In this document: positions 36,717 through 49,254 of the stretch, in pieces
Layout of the letters: every line of letters begins with the position of its first letter
Position numbering within the stretch: the first letter of the stretch is position 1
Position numbers and translations under genes: made by a program
Assembly: GCF_010548525.1 (NCBI RefSeq)
Contig: NZ_JAAGMG010000100.1
Coordinates: 1 to 64,000 of the forward strand
Length of the DNA: 64,000 nt
DNA from: Streptomyces sp. SID14478
GTDB taxonomy: Bacteria; Actinomycetota; Actinomycetes; Streptomycetales; Streptomycetaceae
Reading direction: 5' to 3'
The notes under the pieces: model-generated
Databases searched by the model: none
Told to the model about the DNA's origin: nothing
What the model saw: the letters and a program-made list of their open reading frames with translations, nothing else

Positions 36717-37415
36717 ATGAACCAGGCACCTGCTTTCGACGCCGTACATCCGATCCGGGTGTTCCTGCTCGACGACCACGAGGTGGTCCGGCGCGGGATC
36801 TCCGACCTCCTCGACGCGGAACCGGACATCACTGTGGTCGGCGGAGCGGACACGGCGCAGCACGCGCTGACTCGTGGACCGGCGCTCCGGCCGGACGTCG
36901 CCGTGCTCGACGTCCGGCTGCCCGACGGCGACGGCATCACGGTCTGCAGGGAACTGCGCAGCCGGATGCCGGAGCTCGCCTGCCTGATGCTGACCTCGTT
37001 CGACGACGAGGAGGCCCTGCTGGACGCGATCATGGCGGGCGCCTCCGGCTATGTCCTCAAGCAGATCAAGGGTTCGGATCTCATCTCGGCCGTCCGCACG
37101 GTGGCGTCCGGGCAGTCGATGCTGGATCCCGAGACCACGGCCCGCTTGATGCGATCCCTGCGCACGGGCCCCGCCGAGACCCCGGCCGAACCGCCGGAGG
37201 TGGCCGCCCTGTCGCCACGGGAGCGGGAGATCCTCACCCTGATCGGTGACGGGCTCACCAACCGTGAGATCGGCAAGAAACTCTATCTGTCGGAGAAGAC
37301 CGTCAAGAACCACATCTCCCGGCTGCTGGCCAAGCTGGGTGTGCACCGTCGGGTGCAGGCCGCAGTGCTGGCCGCGCACCTGGAGCAGCCCGACACCGGC
37401 TCCCACCAGGCGTGA
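36717..37415 (+). CDS. osdR: NarL/LuxR response regulator, DevR/DosR/OsdR-like
   Basis: A 232-residue regulator. The receiver domain (about 12-130) has the acidic pocket LLDDHE, phosphoacceptor Asp65 in VAVLDVRLPDGDG and Lys in YVLKQIKG. The LuxR-type HTH (about 160-220) LSPREREILTLIGDGLTNRE and KTVKNHISRLLAKLG is very close to mycobacterial DevR/DosR at the recognition helix. By family and context (USPs, Hsp20, Acg, Rv1733c homologues around it), it is the likely master regulator of this island, equivalent to S. coelicolor OsdR. Its gene is convergent with the kinase gene, only 3 bp between stop codons. Confidence 0.88.
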   Translation: MNQAPAFDAVHPIRVFLLDDHEVVRRGISDLLDAEPDITVVGGADTAQHALTRGPALRPDVAVLDVRLPDGDGITVCRELRSRMPELACLMLTSFDDEEALLDAIMAGASGYVLKQIKGSDLISAVRTVASGQSMLDPETTARLMRSLRTGPAETPAEPPEVAALSPREREILTLIGDGLTNREIGKKLYLSEKTVKNHISRLLAKLGVHRRVQAAVLAAHLEQPDTGSHQA

Positions 37416-37418
37416 GCG

Positions 37419-42042
<4,624 letters not shown>

Positions 42043-42071
42043 CCGGGCCGATCATCGTCAAGGAGGCTGTC

Positions 42072-42797
42072 ATGAAACACGCGAAAATCGGCGAGGTGAT
42101 GATCGACGACGTCATCGCCGTGCGCTACGCAACGCCCTTCAAGGAAGTCACCCGCTTGCTGGCCGAACACCGCATCAGTGGGCTGCCCGTGATCGATGAG
42201 GACGACAAGGTCATCGGCGTGATCTCGGAGACCGACCTGATGCTCCACCAGGTCACTCAGGGACAGCCTGGCACGCCCCCTTCCTTGCGGGCACGCCTGA
42301 GTCCCGCTCGCCGCCGCAACGCCGCGAAGGCCGCCGCTCGCACGGCGGGTGCCCTGATGTCCGCCCCCGCCGTGACGGTGAACGCCCAGTCGACGGTCTC
42401 CGCGGCGGCGCGCACGATGGTGCAGCACCGAGTAGAGCGGCTGCCCGTTGTCGACGAGGAGGAACGGCTGGTCGGCATCGTCACCCGCCACGACGTTCTC
42501 CAGGTCTTCCTGCGACCGGACGACGAGATCCGCCGCACTGTCGTCGACGAGGTCTTGAAGCGTGCGCTGTGGCTGACGCCCCGGGTGGTTTCGGTCGACG
42601 TCCGTGAGGGTGTGGTCACCCTCACCGGATGCTTGGAACGCCAGAGCGAGACCGTCATCGCGGTCGCCATGACGAGCCGCCTGGACGGCGTGGTCGGAGT
42701 GGTCGACAAACTGACGTACCGCCTCGACGACTCGCACCTCAGGCCCGACGAGCCGAAACTGCACGGCGTCACGGACGACTGGCTGCGCAAACTCTGA
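42072..42797 (+). CDS. CBS pair plus BON domain protein
   Basis: A 241-residue protein with two CBS motifs (about 8-60 and 95-150; ISGLPVIDEDDKVIGVISETD and VERLPVVDEEERLVGIVTRHD) and a C-terminal BON domain (about 165-225; VVSVDVREGVVTLTGCLE). CBS pairs bind adenosine nucleotides and sense energy state; BON domains bind phospholipids or act as periplasmic-type modules. AAGGAGG precedes the ATG, 29 bp after the acyl-CoA synthetase fusion, indicating one operon. Confidence 0.9.
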   Translation: MKHAKIGEVMIDDVIAVRYATPFKEVTRLLAEHRISGLPVIDEDDKVIGVISETDLMLHQVTQGQPGTPPSLRARLSPARRRNAAKAAARTAGALMSAPAVTVNAQSTVSAAARTMVQHRVERLPVVDEEERLVGIVTRHDVLQVFLRPDDEIRRTVVDEVLKRALWLTPRVVSVDVREGVVTLTGCLERQSETVIAVAMTSRLDGVVGVVDKLTYRLDDSHLRPDEPKLHGVTDDWLRKL

Positions 42798-42861
42798 GCC
42801 CGCGCGTCCGTCCACGGGCGGGTGCCCCCCAGGACGTCCGCTACGACGAGGGAGGAAAACG

Positions 42862-43092
42862 ATGATTCCCCTGTTGCTGCTCGGAGCCTTCGTTCTCGGA
42901 GGCTGCATGGTCTTCGGCTACAGCTCATTCATGGTCGGCTTCCTGCTCGTGGTCGGTGGCCTGCTCGGACTCCTGGTGTTCATGGCGACCCCGGGGGCGA
43001 TCCGCAGGCCTGGCGAGACCCGGACCGTCCTCGAGGAACGCCACTACATCGGCGGCCGAGATGACGAGCACGAGTATCACCACCGGCGCTGA
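42862..43092 (+). CDS. Small membrane protein in the CBS operon
   Basis: A 76-residue protein. A hydrophobic N-terminus (MIPLLLLGAFVLGGCMVFGY) and a second helix (MVGFLLVVGGLLGLLVFM) suggest two TM segments, followed by a charged tail rich in Arg/Glu/His. Cys15 in LGGC could be a lipobox but lacks a basic N-region. GAGGGAGG precedes the ATG. Sits between two CBS-BON genes. Function unknown. Confidence 0.7.
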   Translation: MIPLLLLGAFVLGGCMVFGYSSFMVGFLLVVGGLLGLLVFMATPGAIRRPGETRTVLEERHYIGGRDDEHEYHHRR

Positions 43093-43110
43093 AGCCGCCG
43101 ACGTCGCGGG

Positions 43111-43124
43111 GGGAGCGCAGACCC
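43111..43124. promoter_or_regulatory. Weak OsdR/DevR-like box before second CBS gene
   Basis: GGGAG-CGCA-GACCC, the least symmetric of the series, inside a GGGGG...CCCCC repeat. Its proximal edge is 74 bp before the ATG at 43198, the same spacing as the stronger sites. Confidence 0.3.
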
Positions 43125-43197
43125 CCAAGGCTCACCTGCCCCGCGCTCAAGTCGCCACCCCGTAACTCGCACAGCAGTGCAACCCAGGAGGTCCGCC

Positions 43198-43854
43198 ATG
43201 GAAGACAGCGCGCGAACGGTCAGCGACGTCATGACCAACACGGTCGTCGGAGTCGGCCGCAAGGCCGCATTCAAGGAGATCGTCGAGCTGATGCAACAGT
43301 GGAAGGTCAGCGCACTTCCCGTCCTGGAGGGCGAGGGGCGCGTCGTCGGAGTCGTCTCCGAAGCCGACCTGCTGCCCAAGGAGGAGTTCCGGGACAGCGA
43401 TCCCGACCGGTACACCCAGCTGCGCCGCCTCCGCGACATGGCCAAGGCCGGTGCGCTCACCGCCGATGAGCTGATGAGCGCGCCTGCCGTCACCGTGCAC
43501 GCGGACGCCACTCTCGCGCAGGCCGCGCGCGCAATGGCCCACCGTCGGGTCAAGCGGCTCCCCGTCGTCGACGCGCAGGGCATGCTGGAAGGCGTGGTCA
43601 GCCGGAGCGATCTGCTCAAGGTGTTCCTGCGACCGGACGACGAAATCGCCGAAGAGATCCGGCGCGAGGTCGTCAGCGTGCTCTTTCCCAAGCCCGTCAG
43701 TTCGATCCAGGTCACCGTGTCCGACGGAGTCGTGATCCTGACGGGGCGCATCCGGGACACCCAACTCGTCCCGACAGCAGCTCGGTTGACGCGTGCCGTT
43801 GAGGGAGTCGTAGACGTTGACGTCCAGTTGTCGGGCGCTCATGGCCCCGCCTGA
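43198..43854 (+). CDS. CBS pair plus BON domain protein
   Basis: A 218-residue paralogue of the 42072-42797 protein. CBS motifs VSALPVLEGEGRVVGVVSEAD (shortened here to its core VSALPVLEGEG) and VKRLPVVDAQGMLEGVVSRSD are followed by a BON domain (IQVTVSDGVVILTGRIRD). ATG with AGGAGG upstream. The stop is 6 bp before an exceptionally long palindrome that ends this transcript. Confidence 0.9.
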   Translation: MEDSARTVSDVMTNTVVGVGRKAAFKEIVELMQQWKVSALPVLEGEGRVVGVVSEADLLPKEEFRDSDPDRYTQLRRLRDMAKAGALTADELMSAPAVTVHADATLAQAARAMAHRRVKRLPVVDAQGMLEGVVSRSDLLKVFLRPDDEIAEEIRREVVSVLFPKPVSSIQVTVSDGVVILTGRIRDTQLVPTAARLTRAVEGVVDVDVQLSGAHGPA

Positions 43855-43860
43855 ACGACG

Positions 43861-43915
43861 GCCGTGCATACAGTGGCCGCGCAGCCCCGGGCTGCGCGGC
43901 CACTGTATGCACGGC
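43861..43915. terminator. 55-bp perfect palindrome, bidirectional terminator
   Basis: Two perfectly complementary 27-nt arms (43861-43887 and 43889-43915; left arm starts GCCGTGCATACAGTGG) around one central base. It fills the gap between the convergent CBS and Hsp20 genes, 6 bp after one stop and 13 bp before the other. A bidirectional terminator is the simplest role. Confidence 0.85.
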
Positions 43916-43928
43916 TCCAGCAGGCGGC

Positions 43929-44348
43929 TCAACCGTGTCGCACGGTAACAGTGCGGGTGCCCGATTCCTCCTTTGAGATTGGGGCCCTGATGACCAGCAC
44001 ACCGTCCGCGTACTCTGCGGTCGCGTCCTCGTGGCGGGCACCGGCCGGCAACCTGATGTTCCTCAAGAACGACCCGTAGTGGAACTCTGTGCGGCAGTCC
44101 ATCGTCGGCGCACTGCGTTCCGCACGAAGGGTCAGCACGCCGCCCGTGATACTGATTTCGACATTCTTGGACGCGTCGATCCCGGGGAGCTCCGCGCTCA
44201 GGACATAGGTATCGTCCTCTACGCGCTCCTCGATGCGGATGCCGTGCAGACCCGGCACCGAATGCACCCCGGGCAGCCCGAGGCTGACCCAGCCGAACAG
44301 GTCCGAGATGCCCGGCCAGCTGGGCAGTCGCTCCATCACGCCATGCAT
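43929..44348 (-). CDS. Hsp20/alpha-crystallin small heat shock protein
   Basis: A 139-residue sHsp. The alpha-crystallin domain (about 40-130) includes DTYVLSAELPGIDASKNVEI, the strand GVLTLRAERS, the loop FHYGSFLRNIRLP and the final DGVLVIRAPI. It is an ATP-independent holdase. HspX/Acr, an sHsp, is the hallmark of the mycobacterial DosR regulon; this gene occupies the analogous place here. It is transcribed away from an Rv1733c-like gene 96 bp upstream. Confidence 0.92.
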   Translation of the reverse strand: MHGVMERLPSWPGISDLFGWVSLGLPGVHSVPGLHGIRIEERVEDDTYVLSAELPGIDASKNVEISITGGVLTLRAERSAPTMDCRTEFHYGSFLRNIRLPAGARHEDATAEYADGVLVIRAPISKEESGTRTVTVRHG

Positions 44349-44444
44349 GTCAGCCTCCTCCTGCGCTGCTCTCCTGTTCCCCTACCAGGGTCTCGCCGGC
44401 GAGGTGCGCAGGCATGAGCCGTCCTTCCCTCCAGTCGGCACCGT

Positions 44445-45041
44445 TCAGCTGGTCCTGCGGCCCCACTGGGGCCCGACCTGCGCCCACTCCGTCTCCCAGT
44501 CGTCGAGATGCCGGCGCAGCAGACTCCGCCGCAGGGGCCAGCTGCCCGAGACAGTGAGCAACCCGGCGCCGAGACCGGCGAGGGAGCCGAGCATCGCGGC
44601 CTCCCAGCGTGCCTGTGCCGCATCCGGAGGCTTGGCCGCCGGGGTCCCCGTGGACGACAGCCAGATTGTGACCCGGGATCCCCGCACTCTGCCGGGATCC
44701 ACCAGGGCGAAGCCCGTGCGCGCCGTTCCGTTCTCCAAGACCCAGCGCACCTTTCCCTTGACCTGGCCGGCGAGGCCCCGGCTCACCGGGAAAGGCGGAT
44801 CCGGCGCGTCCTGCAGCAACTGTGCGGCGACGGGGTGTCGTTCCTCTCTATCACGTGCCATCTGTGCGCTGGTGGCGTCAGCGGTCGCCGTCCCGGCAAG
44901 CACACCGGCGAGCACAGTGCACAACCACGTGCCGAGGACGATCCACGACTCGACGACATCACTGTGGCGCCGCAGAGGGTTCGAGCGCCAGCGCCACAGC
45001 ATCCGCCCTTTTCCCATACCTTCCAGACGATGTGCCCTCAC
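44445..45041 (-). CDS. Rv1733c-like two-helix membrane protein
   Basis: A 198-residue protein with the layout of Mycobacterium tuberculosis Rv1733c: a basic N-terminus (WRSNPLRRHSDVVE), TM1 (about 33-52), an extracytoplasmic segment starting with MARDREERHPVAAQLLQD and TM2 (about 150-170). Rv1733c is a DosR-regulon protein of unknown function. GTG at 45041 has GGGAGG upstream; ATG at 45017 is an alternative start but its ribosome site is too close. It probably forms a unit with hsp20 downstream. Confidence 0.78.
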   Translation of the reverse strand: MRAHRLEGMGKGRMLWRWRSNPLRRHSDVVESWIVLGTWLCTVLAGVLAGTATADATSAQMARDREERHPVAAQLLQDAPDPPFPVSRGLAGQVKGKVRWVLENGTARTGFALVDPGRVRGSRVTIWLSSTGTPAAKPPDAAQARWEAAMLGSLAGLGAGLLTVSGSWPLRRSLLRRHLDDWETEWAQVGPQWGRRTS

Positions 45042-45300
45042 CTGTCGCCTCCCACCTCGGCCGCTCGGTCGCGGAGTTCACGCTTCAGAACGTGACACCT
45101 GGCATCCGGGATGCAGGAGCGGCCGACCAGGCACCTCGCCCGGGACGAATGGCCCGACTTCCATGGCGATCGGGACCCTGACGACCGGCCCGGGGACACC
45201 CGTACGCGGTGCCCGGCATCGAGAAGGCGGCGGACCGGTCCGCGACCCCTAACAAATGATCACCGGCCTTTGTGCACTGTGCCCGGACGGCACGGACCGT

Positions 45301-45314
45301 GGGCTCAACAGCCC
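45301..45314. promoter_or_regulatory. Candidate OsdR/DevR box before nitroreductase gene
   Basis: GGGCT-CAAC-AGCCC, a perfect 5-4-5 palindrome 114 bp upstream of the nitroreductase ATG and within the divergent region shared with the Rv1733c-like gene (386 bp, no gene). A separate 13-bp palindrome GCATCCGGGATGC lies at 45102-45114. Confidence 0.45.
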
Positions 45315-45427
45315 CTGGGAGCAGCCACCCGGCCCGGCGCAGGCTGAACACGTAGAGCATTCCGGCGGTTGCGCAGCGACGCTCTCGCGTACGCCGCCGG
45401 CCTCCCCATCAGGAGAAGGCGATCATC

Positions 45428-46408
45428 ATGGTCTCTGCGCCCATGGACGCGACAACCCTCGAGACACTGGTCTCAGCTGCCGTCGCAGCGCCATCCATGC
45501 ACAACACGCAGCCGTGGCGGTTCCGTCTTGTGCCAGCCACGCTGACGTTGGAGATCCACGCGGCCCCGGAGCACTCCCTGCCCGCCGAGGACCCCCACGG
45601 TCGTGCCGTGCATGTCGCCGCAGGAGCCGCGCTGTTCAACCTGCGGCTGGCAGTGGCTCATTTCGGATGGACGCCGGTGCACCGCGTACTCCCGGACCCC
45701 GATCGCCCGGGCCTGCTGGCGACCGTGCGCGTCACCTCCCTTCACGCGCGACGCATCCAACCCCAGGCCCACCTGTACGAGAGGATCTGGCGCCGACACA
45801 GCAGCCGTTTCCCCTTCTCCGCGAAGACTCCCCCCACCGCGGTACTACGCGAACTCGTCGAAGCCGCCCACGGCGAAGGTGCGGCACTGGACCTGCCGAG
45901 CACACCTCGGATCAACAGGCTCCTGCGGATCACCGCCGAAGCCGAGCAACGCACTCGCCTGGACGCGGCACGCGCCACGGAGAGCCGCCGTCTTGTCATC
46001 CAGCCCGGCGCCCGTGCAACAGGGATCGGCGTGCCCGCGTCGGCGATGGGGCCTCAGGACGCTTTCGAACACCTCCCCATGCGGGACTTCGCCGCCCGCC
46101 GATATGTGGCGCAACTGCCGTCACGGCCGTTCGAGTCCGTTCCCACCATTGCGGTGCTGCGCACCGCCCACGACCGTCGCACCGACTGGATCCGCAGCGG
46201 CCAAGCCCTCCAACACGTCCTGCTGCTGGCCACGGCACACGGGCTCAGCAGCTCACTGCTGCACCAGGCGATGGAGTGGCCCGATCTGCGCACTGAGCTG
46301 TGCCCGGCCGAGCACGCACGCAGCTACCCCCAGATGCTCATTCGTCTGGGCTACGGTCCCGAAGGCGCCGCCGCCCCGCGGATGCCCGCCATGCGCTTCC
46401 TGCGATGA
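45428..46408 (+). CDS. Acg-like nitroreductase family protein
   Basis: A 326-residue protein with two nitroreductase-like halves. It begins with the Acg-type motif SAAVAAPSMHNTQPWRFRL and has the second-half QALQHVLLLATAHGLSSSLLHQ typical of the group. Mycobacterium tuberculosis Acg (Rv2032), a DosR-regulated protein, binds FMN but blocks it in a way that suggests sequestration rather than reduction. AGGAGAAGG precedes the ATG. Divergent to the Rv1733c-like gene. Confidence 0.88.
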   Translation: MVSAPMDATTLETLVSAAVAAPSMHNTQPWRFRLVPATLTLEIHAAPEHSLPAEDPHGRAVHVAAGAALFNLRLAVAHFGWTPVHRVLPDPDRPGLLATVRVTSLHARRIQPQAHLYERIWRRHSSRFPFSAKTPPTAVLRELVEAAHGEGAALDLPSTPRINRLLRITAEAEQRTRLDAARATESRRLVIQPGARATGIGVPASAMGPQDAFEHLPMRDFAARRYVAQLPSRPFESVPTIAVLRTAHDRRTDWIRSGQALQHVLLLATAHGLSSSLLHQAMEWPDLRTELCPAEHARSYPQMLIRLGYGPEGAAAPRMPAMRFLR

Positions 46409-46665
46409 TCGTGCGCCTCCGATCGGGTTCGGCCCATTGCCTGCCGCGAAACGGTGCAGTCGCGCCGTGCGTCAAGGAAATGGCCATCGGGCCGTACGAA
46501 CCGATGACTCGCCTTCACCTCGCTGAGGTCTCGATTACCCGGCCGGAACTCCGGCGCCACGCTTTCGTCTCGACCGCATCACCGTCCGCGAAGGAGAACG
46601 TGCGGGCCGGTGCCCAGCAGTCGTGGAGGGACTTCCCGCGCCACAGCCCGACCGGCACCCGGTTC

Positions 46666-46679
46666 GGGCCGATCGGCCC
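46666..46679. promoter_or_regulatory. Candidate OsdR/DevR box before the alcohol dehydrogenase operon
   Basis: GGGCC-GATC-GGCCC, a perfect 14-bp palindrome flanked by TTC and AA, so TTCGGGCCGATCGGCCCAA resembles the full DosR consensus layout TTSGGGAC-N4-GTCCCSAA. It ends 73 bp before the ADH ATG. The 344-bp region holds no gene. Confidence 0.6.
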
Positions 46680-46752
46680 AAGCGGATCCGAGCGTCACGG
46701 GCGCAGTCTGACGGTGTCCTCGTAGTGCACCAGCGCCCAGAGAGGCCGTGTC

Positions 46753-47823
46753 ATGAAGGCTCTCGTGTTCCAAGGACCCGGACAGACCGCCTGGCAGGAC
46801 GTCCCCGACCCCGCGATCAAGGATGCCGCCGACGCGATCGTCCGCGTCGATGCTGTCACCATCTGCGGCACCGACCTGCACATCGTCAAGGGCGATGTCC
46901 GCGAGGTGACTCCGGGCCGGATCTTGGGGCATGAAGCGGTCGGCACGGTCGTGGAGACCGGATCCGACGTTCGCTCCGTACACCCCGGGGACCGCGTCCT
47001 GATCTCGTGCATCTCCGCCTGCGGCCGCTGCCGCTTCTGCCGCGAAGCCAGCTACGGTCAGTGCCGAGGAGGCGGCGGATGGGTGCTCGGGCACACCATC
47101 GACGGCACGCAGGCCGAGTACGTGAGCGTCCCGTTCGCCGACCTCTCCCTGCACCCGCTGCCCGACACCGTGGAGAGCCACGACGCAGTCCTGCTCGCGG
47201 ACATCTACCCGACCTCCTACGAAGTCGGGGTCCTCAACGGCCAGGTCGGTCCGGCCGACACCGTCGTGGTCGTCGGAGCAGGCCCTGTGGGCCTGGCCGC
47301 CATCGCGACCGCTCAGCTCTACAGTCCGGGACGCCTCATCGCCGTCGACCTCGCGGACTCCCGGCTGGCGGCGGCCCGGGACTTCGGCGCGGACACCATC
47401 GCCCGCTCGCAGGAAGAACCGGAGCGGCTGGTCGAAGAGCTGACCGACGGGCTGGGCGCCGACGTGGTCATCGAGGCGGTCGGCGTGCCCGAGACGTTCG
47501 AGATGTGTGCCCGCATGGTGCGACCGGGAGGCCGGATCGCCAACATCGGCGTGCACGGCAGGCCCGCCGTGCTCCACCTCGAGGATCTGTGGATCAAGAA
47601 CGTCACCATCACCACCGGCCTCGTCGACACCCGCACCACCCCCATGCTGTTGCGGATGATGGCCGCCGGGCGATTGCCCGGGGCCACGATGGTCACCCAC
47701 CGCTTCGAGCTGGACCAGATGGAAGAGGCCTACGACGTCTTCTCCCGCGCCGGCGAAACCGGCGCCCTCAAGATCGTTCTAGGCGCTGCAAAACCCACAG
47801 CCCTCAGCCCGGTGGGACGGTGA
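46753..47823 (+). CDS. Zinc-dependent alcohol dehydrogenase
   Basis: A 356-residue medium-chain dehydrogenase. Catalytic zinc ligands are in CGTDLH and GHEAVGTV; structural zinc cysteines in CGRCRFC and CRGGG (with the first Cys in SCISACG). The Rossmann motif VVGAGPVGLA binds NAD(P). It could re-oxidise NADH by reducing aldehydes under oxygen limitation. It starts a four-gene chain (stop-start gaps of 5 bp, then overlaps) with the XRE-flavin protein, beta-phosphoglucomutase and GH65 genes. Confidence 0.93.
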   Translation: MKALVFQGPGQTAWQDVPDPAIKDAADAIVRVDAVTICGTDLHIVKGDVREVTPGRILGHEAVGTVVETGSDVRSVHPGDRVLISCISACGRCRFCREASYGQCRGGGGWVLGHTIDGTQAEYVSVPFADLSLHPLPDTVESHDAVLLADIYPTSYEVGVLNGQVGPADTVVVVGAGPVGLAAIATAQLYSPGRLIAVDLADSRLAAARDFGADTIARSQEEPERLVEELTDGLGADVVIEAVGVPETFEMCARMVRPGGRIANIGVHGRPAVLHLEDLWIKNVTITTGLVDTRTTPMLLRMMAAGRLPGATMVTHRFELDQMEEAYDVFSRAGETGALKIVLGAAKPTALSPVGR

Positions 47824-47828
47824 GGACA

Positions 47829-48506
47829 ATGCAGCGCATGACGCGCGAGGCACCGCAGCGTTCCGGCCACACCGATCTGGGCCGCCGAGTGGCGGCCCGC
47901 CGGACTAGTGTCGGGATGAGCCGCGAGGAATTGGGTCACCGGTGCGGAGCCAACGCAAGCTACATCGTCTACCTCGAGGAGCACGCCGCCTCCGCACCTG
48001 TCGGCACCCTGGTCCGGGTCGCCGACGCCCTCGGTGTCACCGTCGACGACCTCACCGGTGCAAGCGTGGACCGGGTACCGGGCCGGGTCACGGCGCGGTC
48101 GGACACCGCACTCGTCGGTTTGGACGAGGCCGAGTGCCGACGCCTGATCGGAACCCACGGAGTGGGCCGCATCGCTGTGCTGACCAAGGACGGTCCGGGC
48201 GTGTTCCCCGTCAACTACCTTGTGGCCGGGGCAGACATCGCCTTCCGCACCGCCGCCGCGACACCCGCGGCCAAGGCGGTTGACACCGAGGCAGCCTTCG
48301 AGATCGACAGCATCGACGACGTGACAGCCAGCGGCTGGAGCGTGCTCGCCGTCGGTTGCCTGACGGCCGTCACCGACGACCGAGTCCTCCACCGCCTGGA
48401 TGCCACGGCCCATTCGCATCCCTGGGCCGGAGGCCCCCGTACTCGTTGGATGACGCTCACACCGGTCAGGCTGACGGGTCGCAGTGTGGGGCCCGGTCAT
48501 GAATGA
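47829..48506 (+). CDS. XRE helix-turn-helix fused to pyridoxamine-oxidase-like flavin-binding domain
   Basis: A 225-residue fusion. Residues about 15-75 form an XRE/Cro HTH (LGRRVAARRTSVGMSREELG). Residues about 95-215 resemble the FMN-binding split barrel (LIGTHGVGRIAVLTKDGPGV, then FPVNYLV and AFEIDSIDD). Similar fusions occur in actinobacteria near dormancy genes; a flavin-sensing regulator is inferred. ATG at 47829 has GAGGAC upstream; ATG 47838 and GTG 47820 are in-frame alternatives. Stop overlaps the next ATG. Confidence 0.85.
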   Translation: MQRMTREAPQRSGHTDLGRRVAARRTSVGMSREELGHRCGANASYIVYLEEHAASAPVGTLVRVADALGVTVDDLTGASVDRVPGRVTARSDTALVGLDEAECRRLIGTHGVGRIAVLTKDGPGVFPVNYLVAGADIAFRTAAATPAAKAVDTEAAFEIDSIDDVTASGWSVLAVGCLTAVTDDRVLHRLDATAHSHPWAGGPRTRWMTLTPVRLTGRSVGPGHE

Positions 48507-49254
48507 CATATGTGCGGTCGTGTTCGACACCGACGGGGTGCTCCTCGATTCCGCATACCGACACGCGGCCGCGTGGAAGCAGGCCTTCGACGCCTGCCTG
48601 CCACAGTGGGAGCCGCACGCCGAACCCCGGCCGCAACCCTTCGACGCGGTCCGCGAGTACCGGGACCTCGTGGACGGACGGTCCCGCCTCGACGGCGCAC
48701 GGGCCTTCCTCGGATCCCGGCACATCAGCCTCCCGGAGGGAACGCCGAACGATCCGCCAGGATGCAGCACGGTCCAGGCCGTCGCCGCCCGCAAGGAGGA
48801 CCTCTTCCAGCGGATGCTGCAGACCGAGACGGTACAGGCATACGCCGAGGTCCGACCGATGCTTGTGCACCTGCGCAAGCTCGAGATCCGCTGCGCGGCC
48901 GTCTCTGCGTCCAGACATGCCCGCCCCCTCCTCCAATCCGCCGGACTCATCGACTTCTTCGAGGCCCTGGTGGACGGGCAGGACGCCGCCGCACTGGCTC
49001 TGCCGGGCAAACCCGATCCCGCGCTGTTCCTCGAAGCTGCGAACCGACTGGGTGCCGAACCCTCGCGCGCAGCGGTGGTGGAGGACGCGCTCGCCGGCGT
49101 TGAGGCAGGTCGCCGCGGAGGCTTCCGCCTGGTGGTCGGCCTCGACCGCGATCACGATCCGACAACCGCCGACGGGCTGACCACCCATGGTGCGCACCTC
49201 GTCCTGCCCGATATGAGCGGACTGCCCGCTGCACTGCAAAGCCGGCAGCCGTGA
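48499..49254 (+). CDS. pgmB: Beta-phosphoglucomutase-like HAD hydrolase
   Basis: A 251-residue HAD-IA enzyme. Asp10 and Asp12 in VFDTDGVLLDSA correspond to the nucleophile and acid/base of beta-phosphoglucomutase; the cap region has DGRSRLDGARAFLGSR and the C-terminal motifs are SASRHAR, LPGKPDPALF and VVEDALAGVEAG. It interconverts beta-glucose-1-phosphate and glucose-6-phosphate. The next gene overlaps it and encodes a GH65 phosphorylase, which makes beta-G1P; the pairing is the strongest evidence for function. Substitution of the usual Leu by Thr in DTDGV does not affect the catalytic residues. Confidence 0.88.
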   Translation: MNDICAVVFDTDGVLLDSAYRHAAAWKQAFDACLPQWEPHAEPRPQPFDAVREYRDLVDGRSRLDGARAFLGSRHISLPEGTPNDPPGCSTVQAVAARKEDLFQRMLQTETVQAYAEVRPMLVHLRKLEIRCAAVSASRHARPLLQSAGLIDFFEALVDGQDAAALALPGKPDPALFLEAANRLGAEPSRAAVVEDALAGVEAGRRGGFRLVVGLDRDHDPTTADGLTTHGAHLVLPDMSGLPAALQSRQP

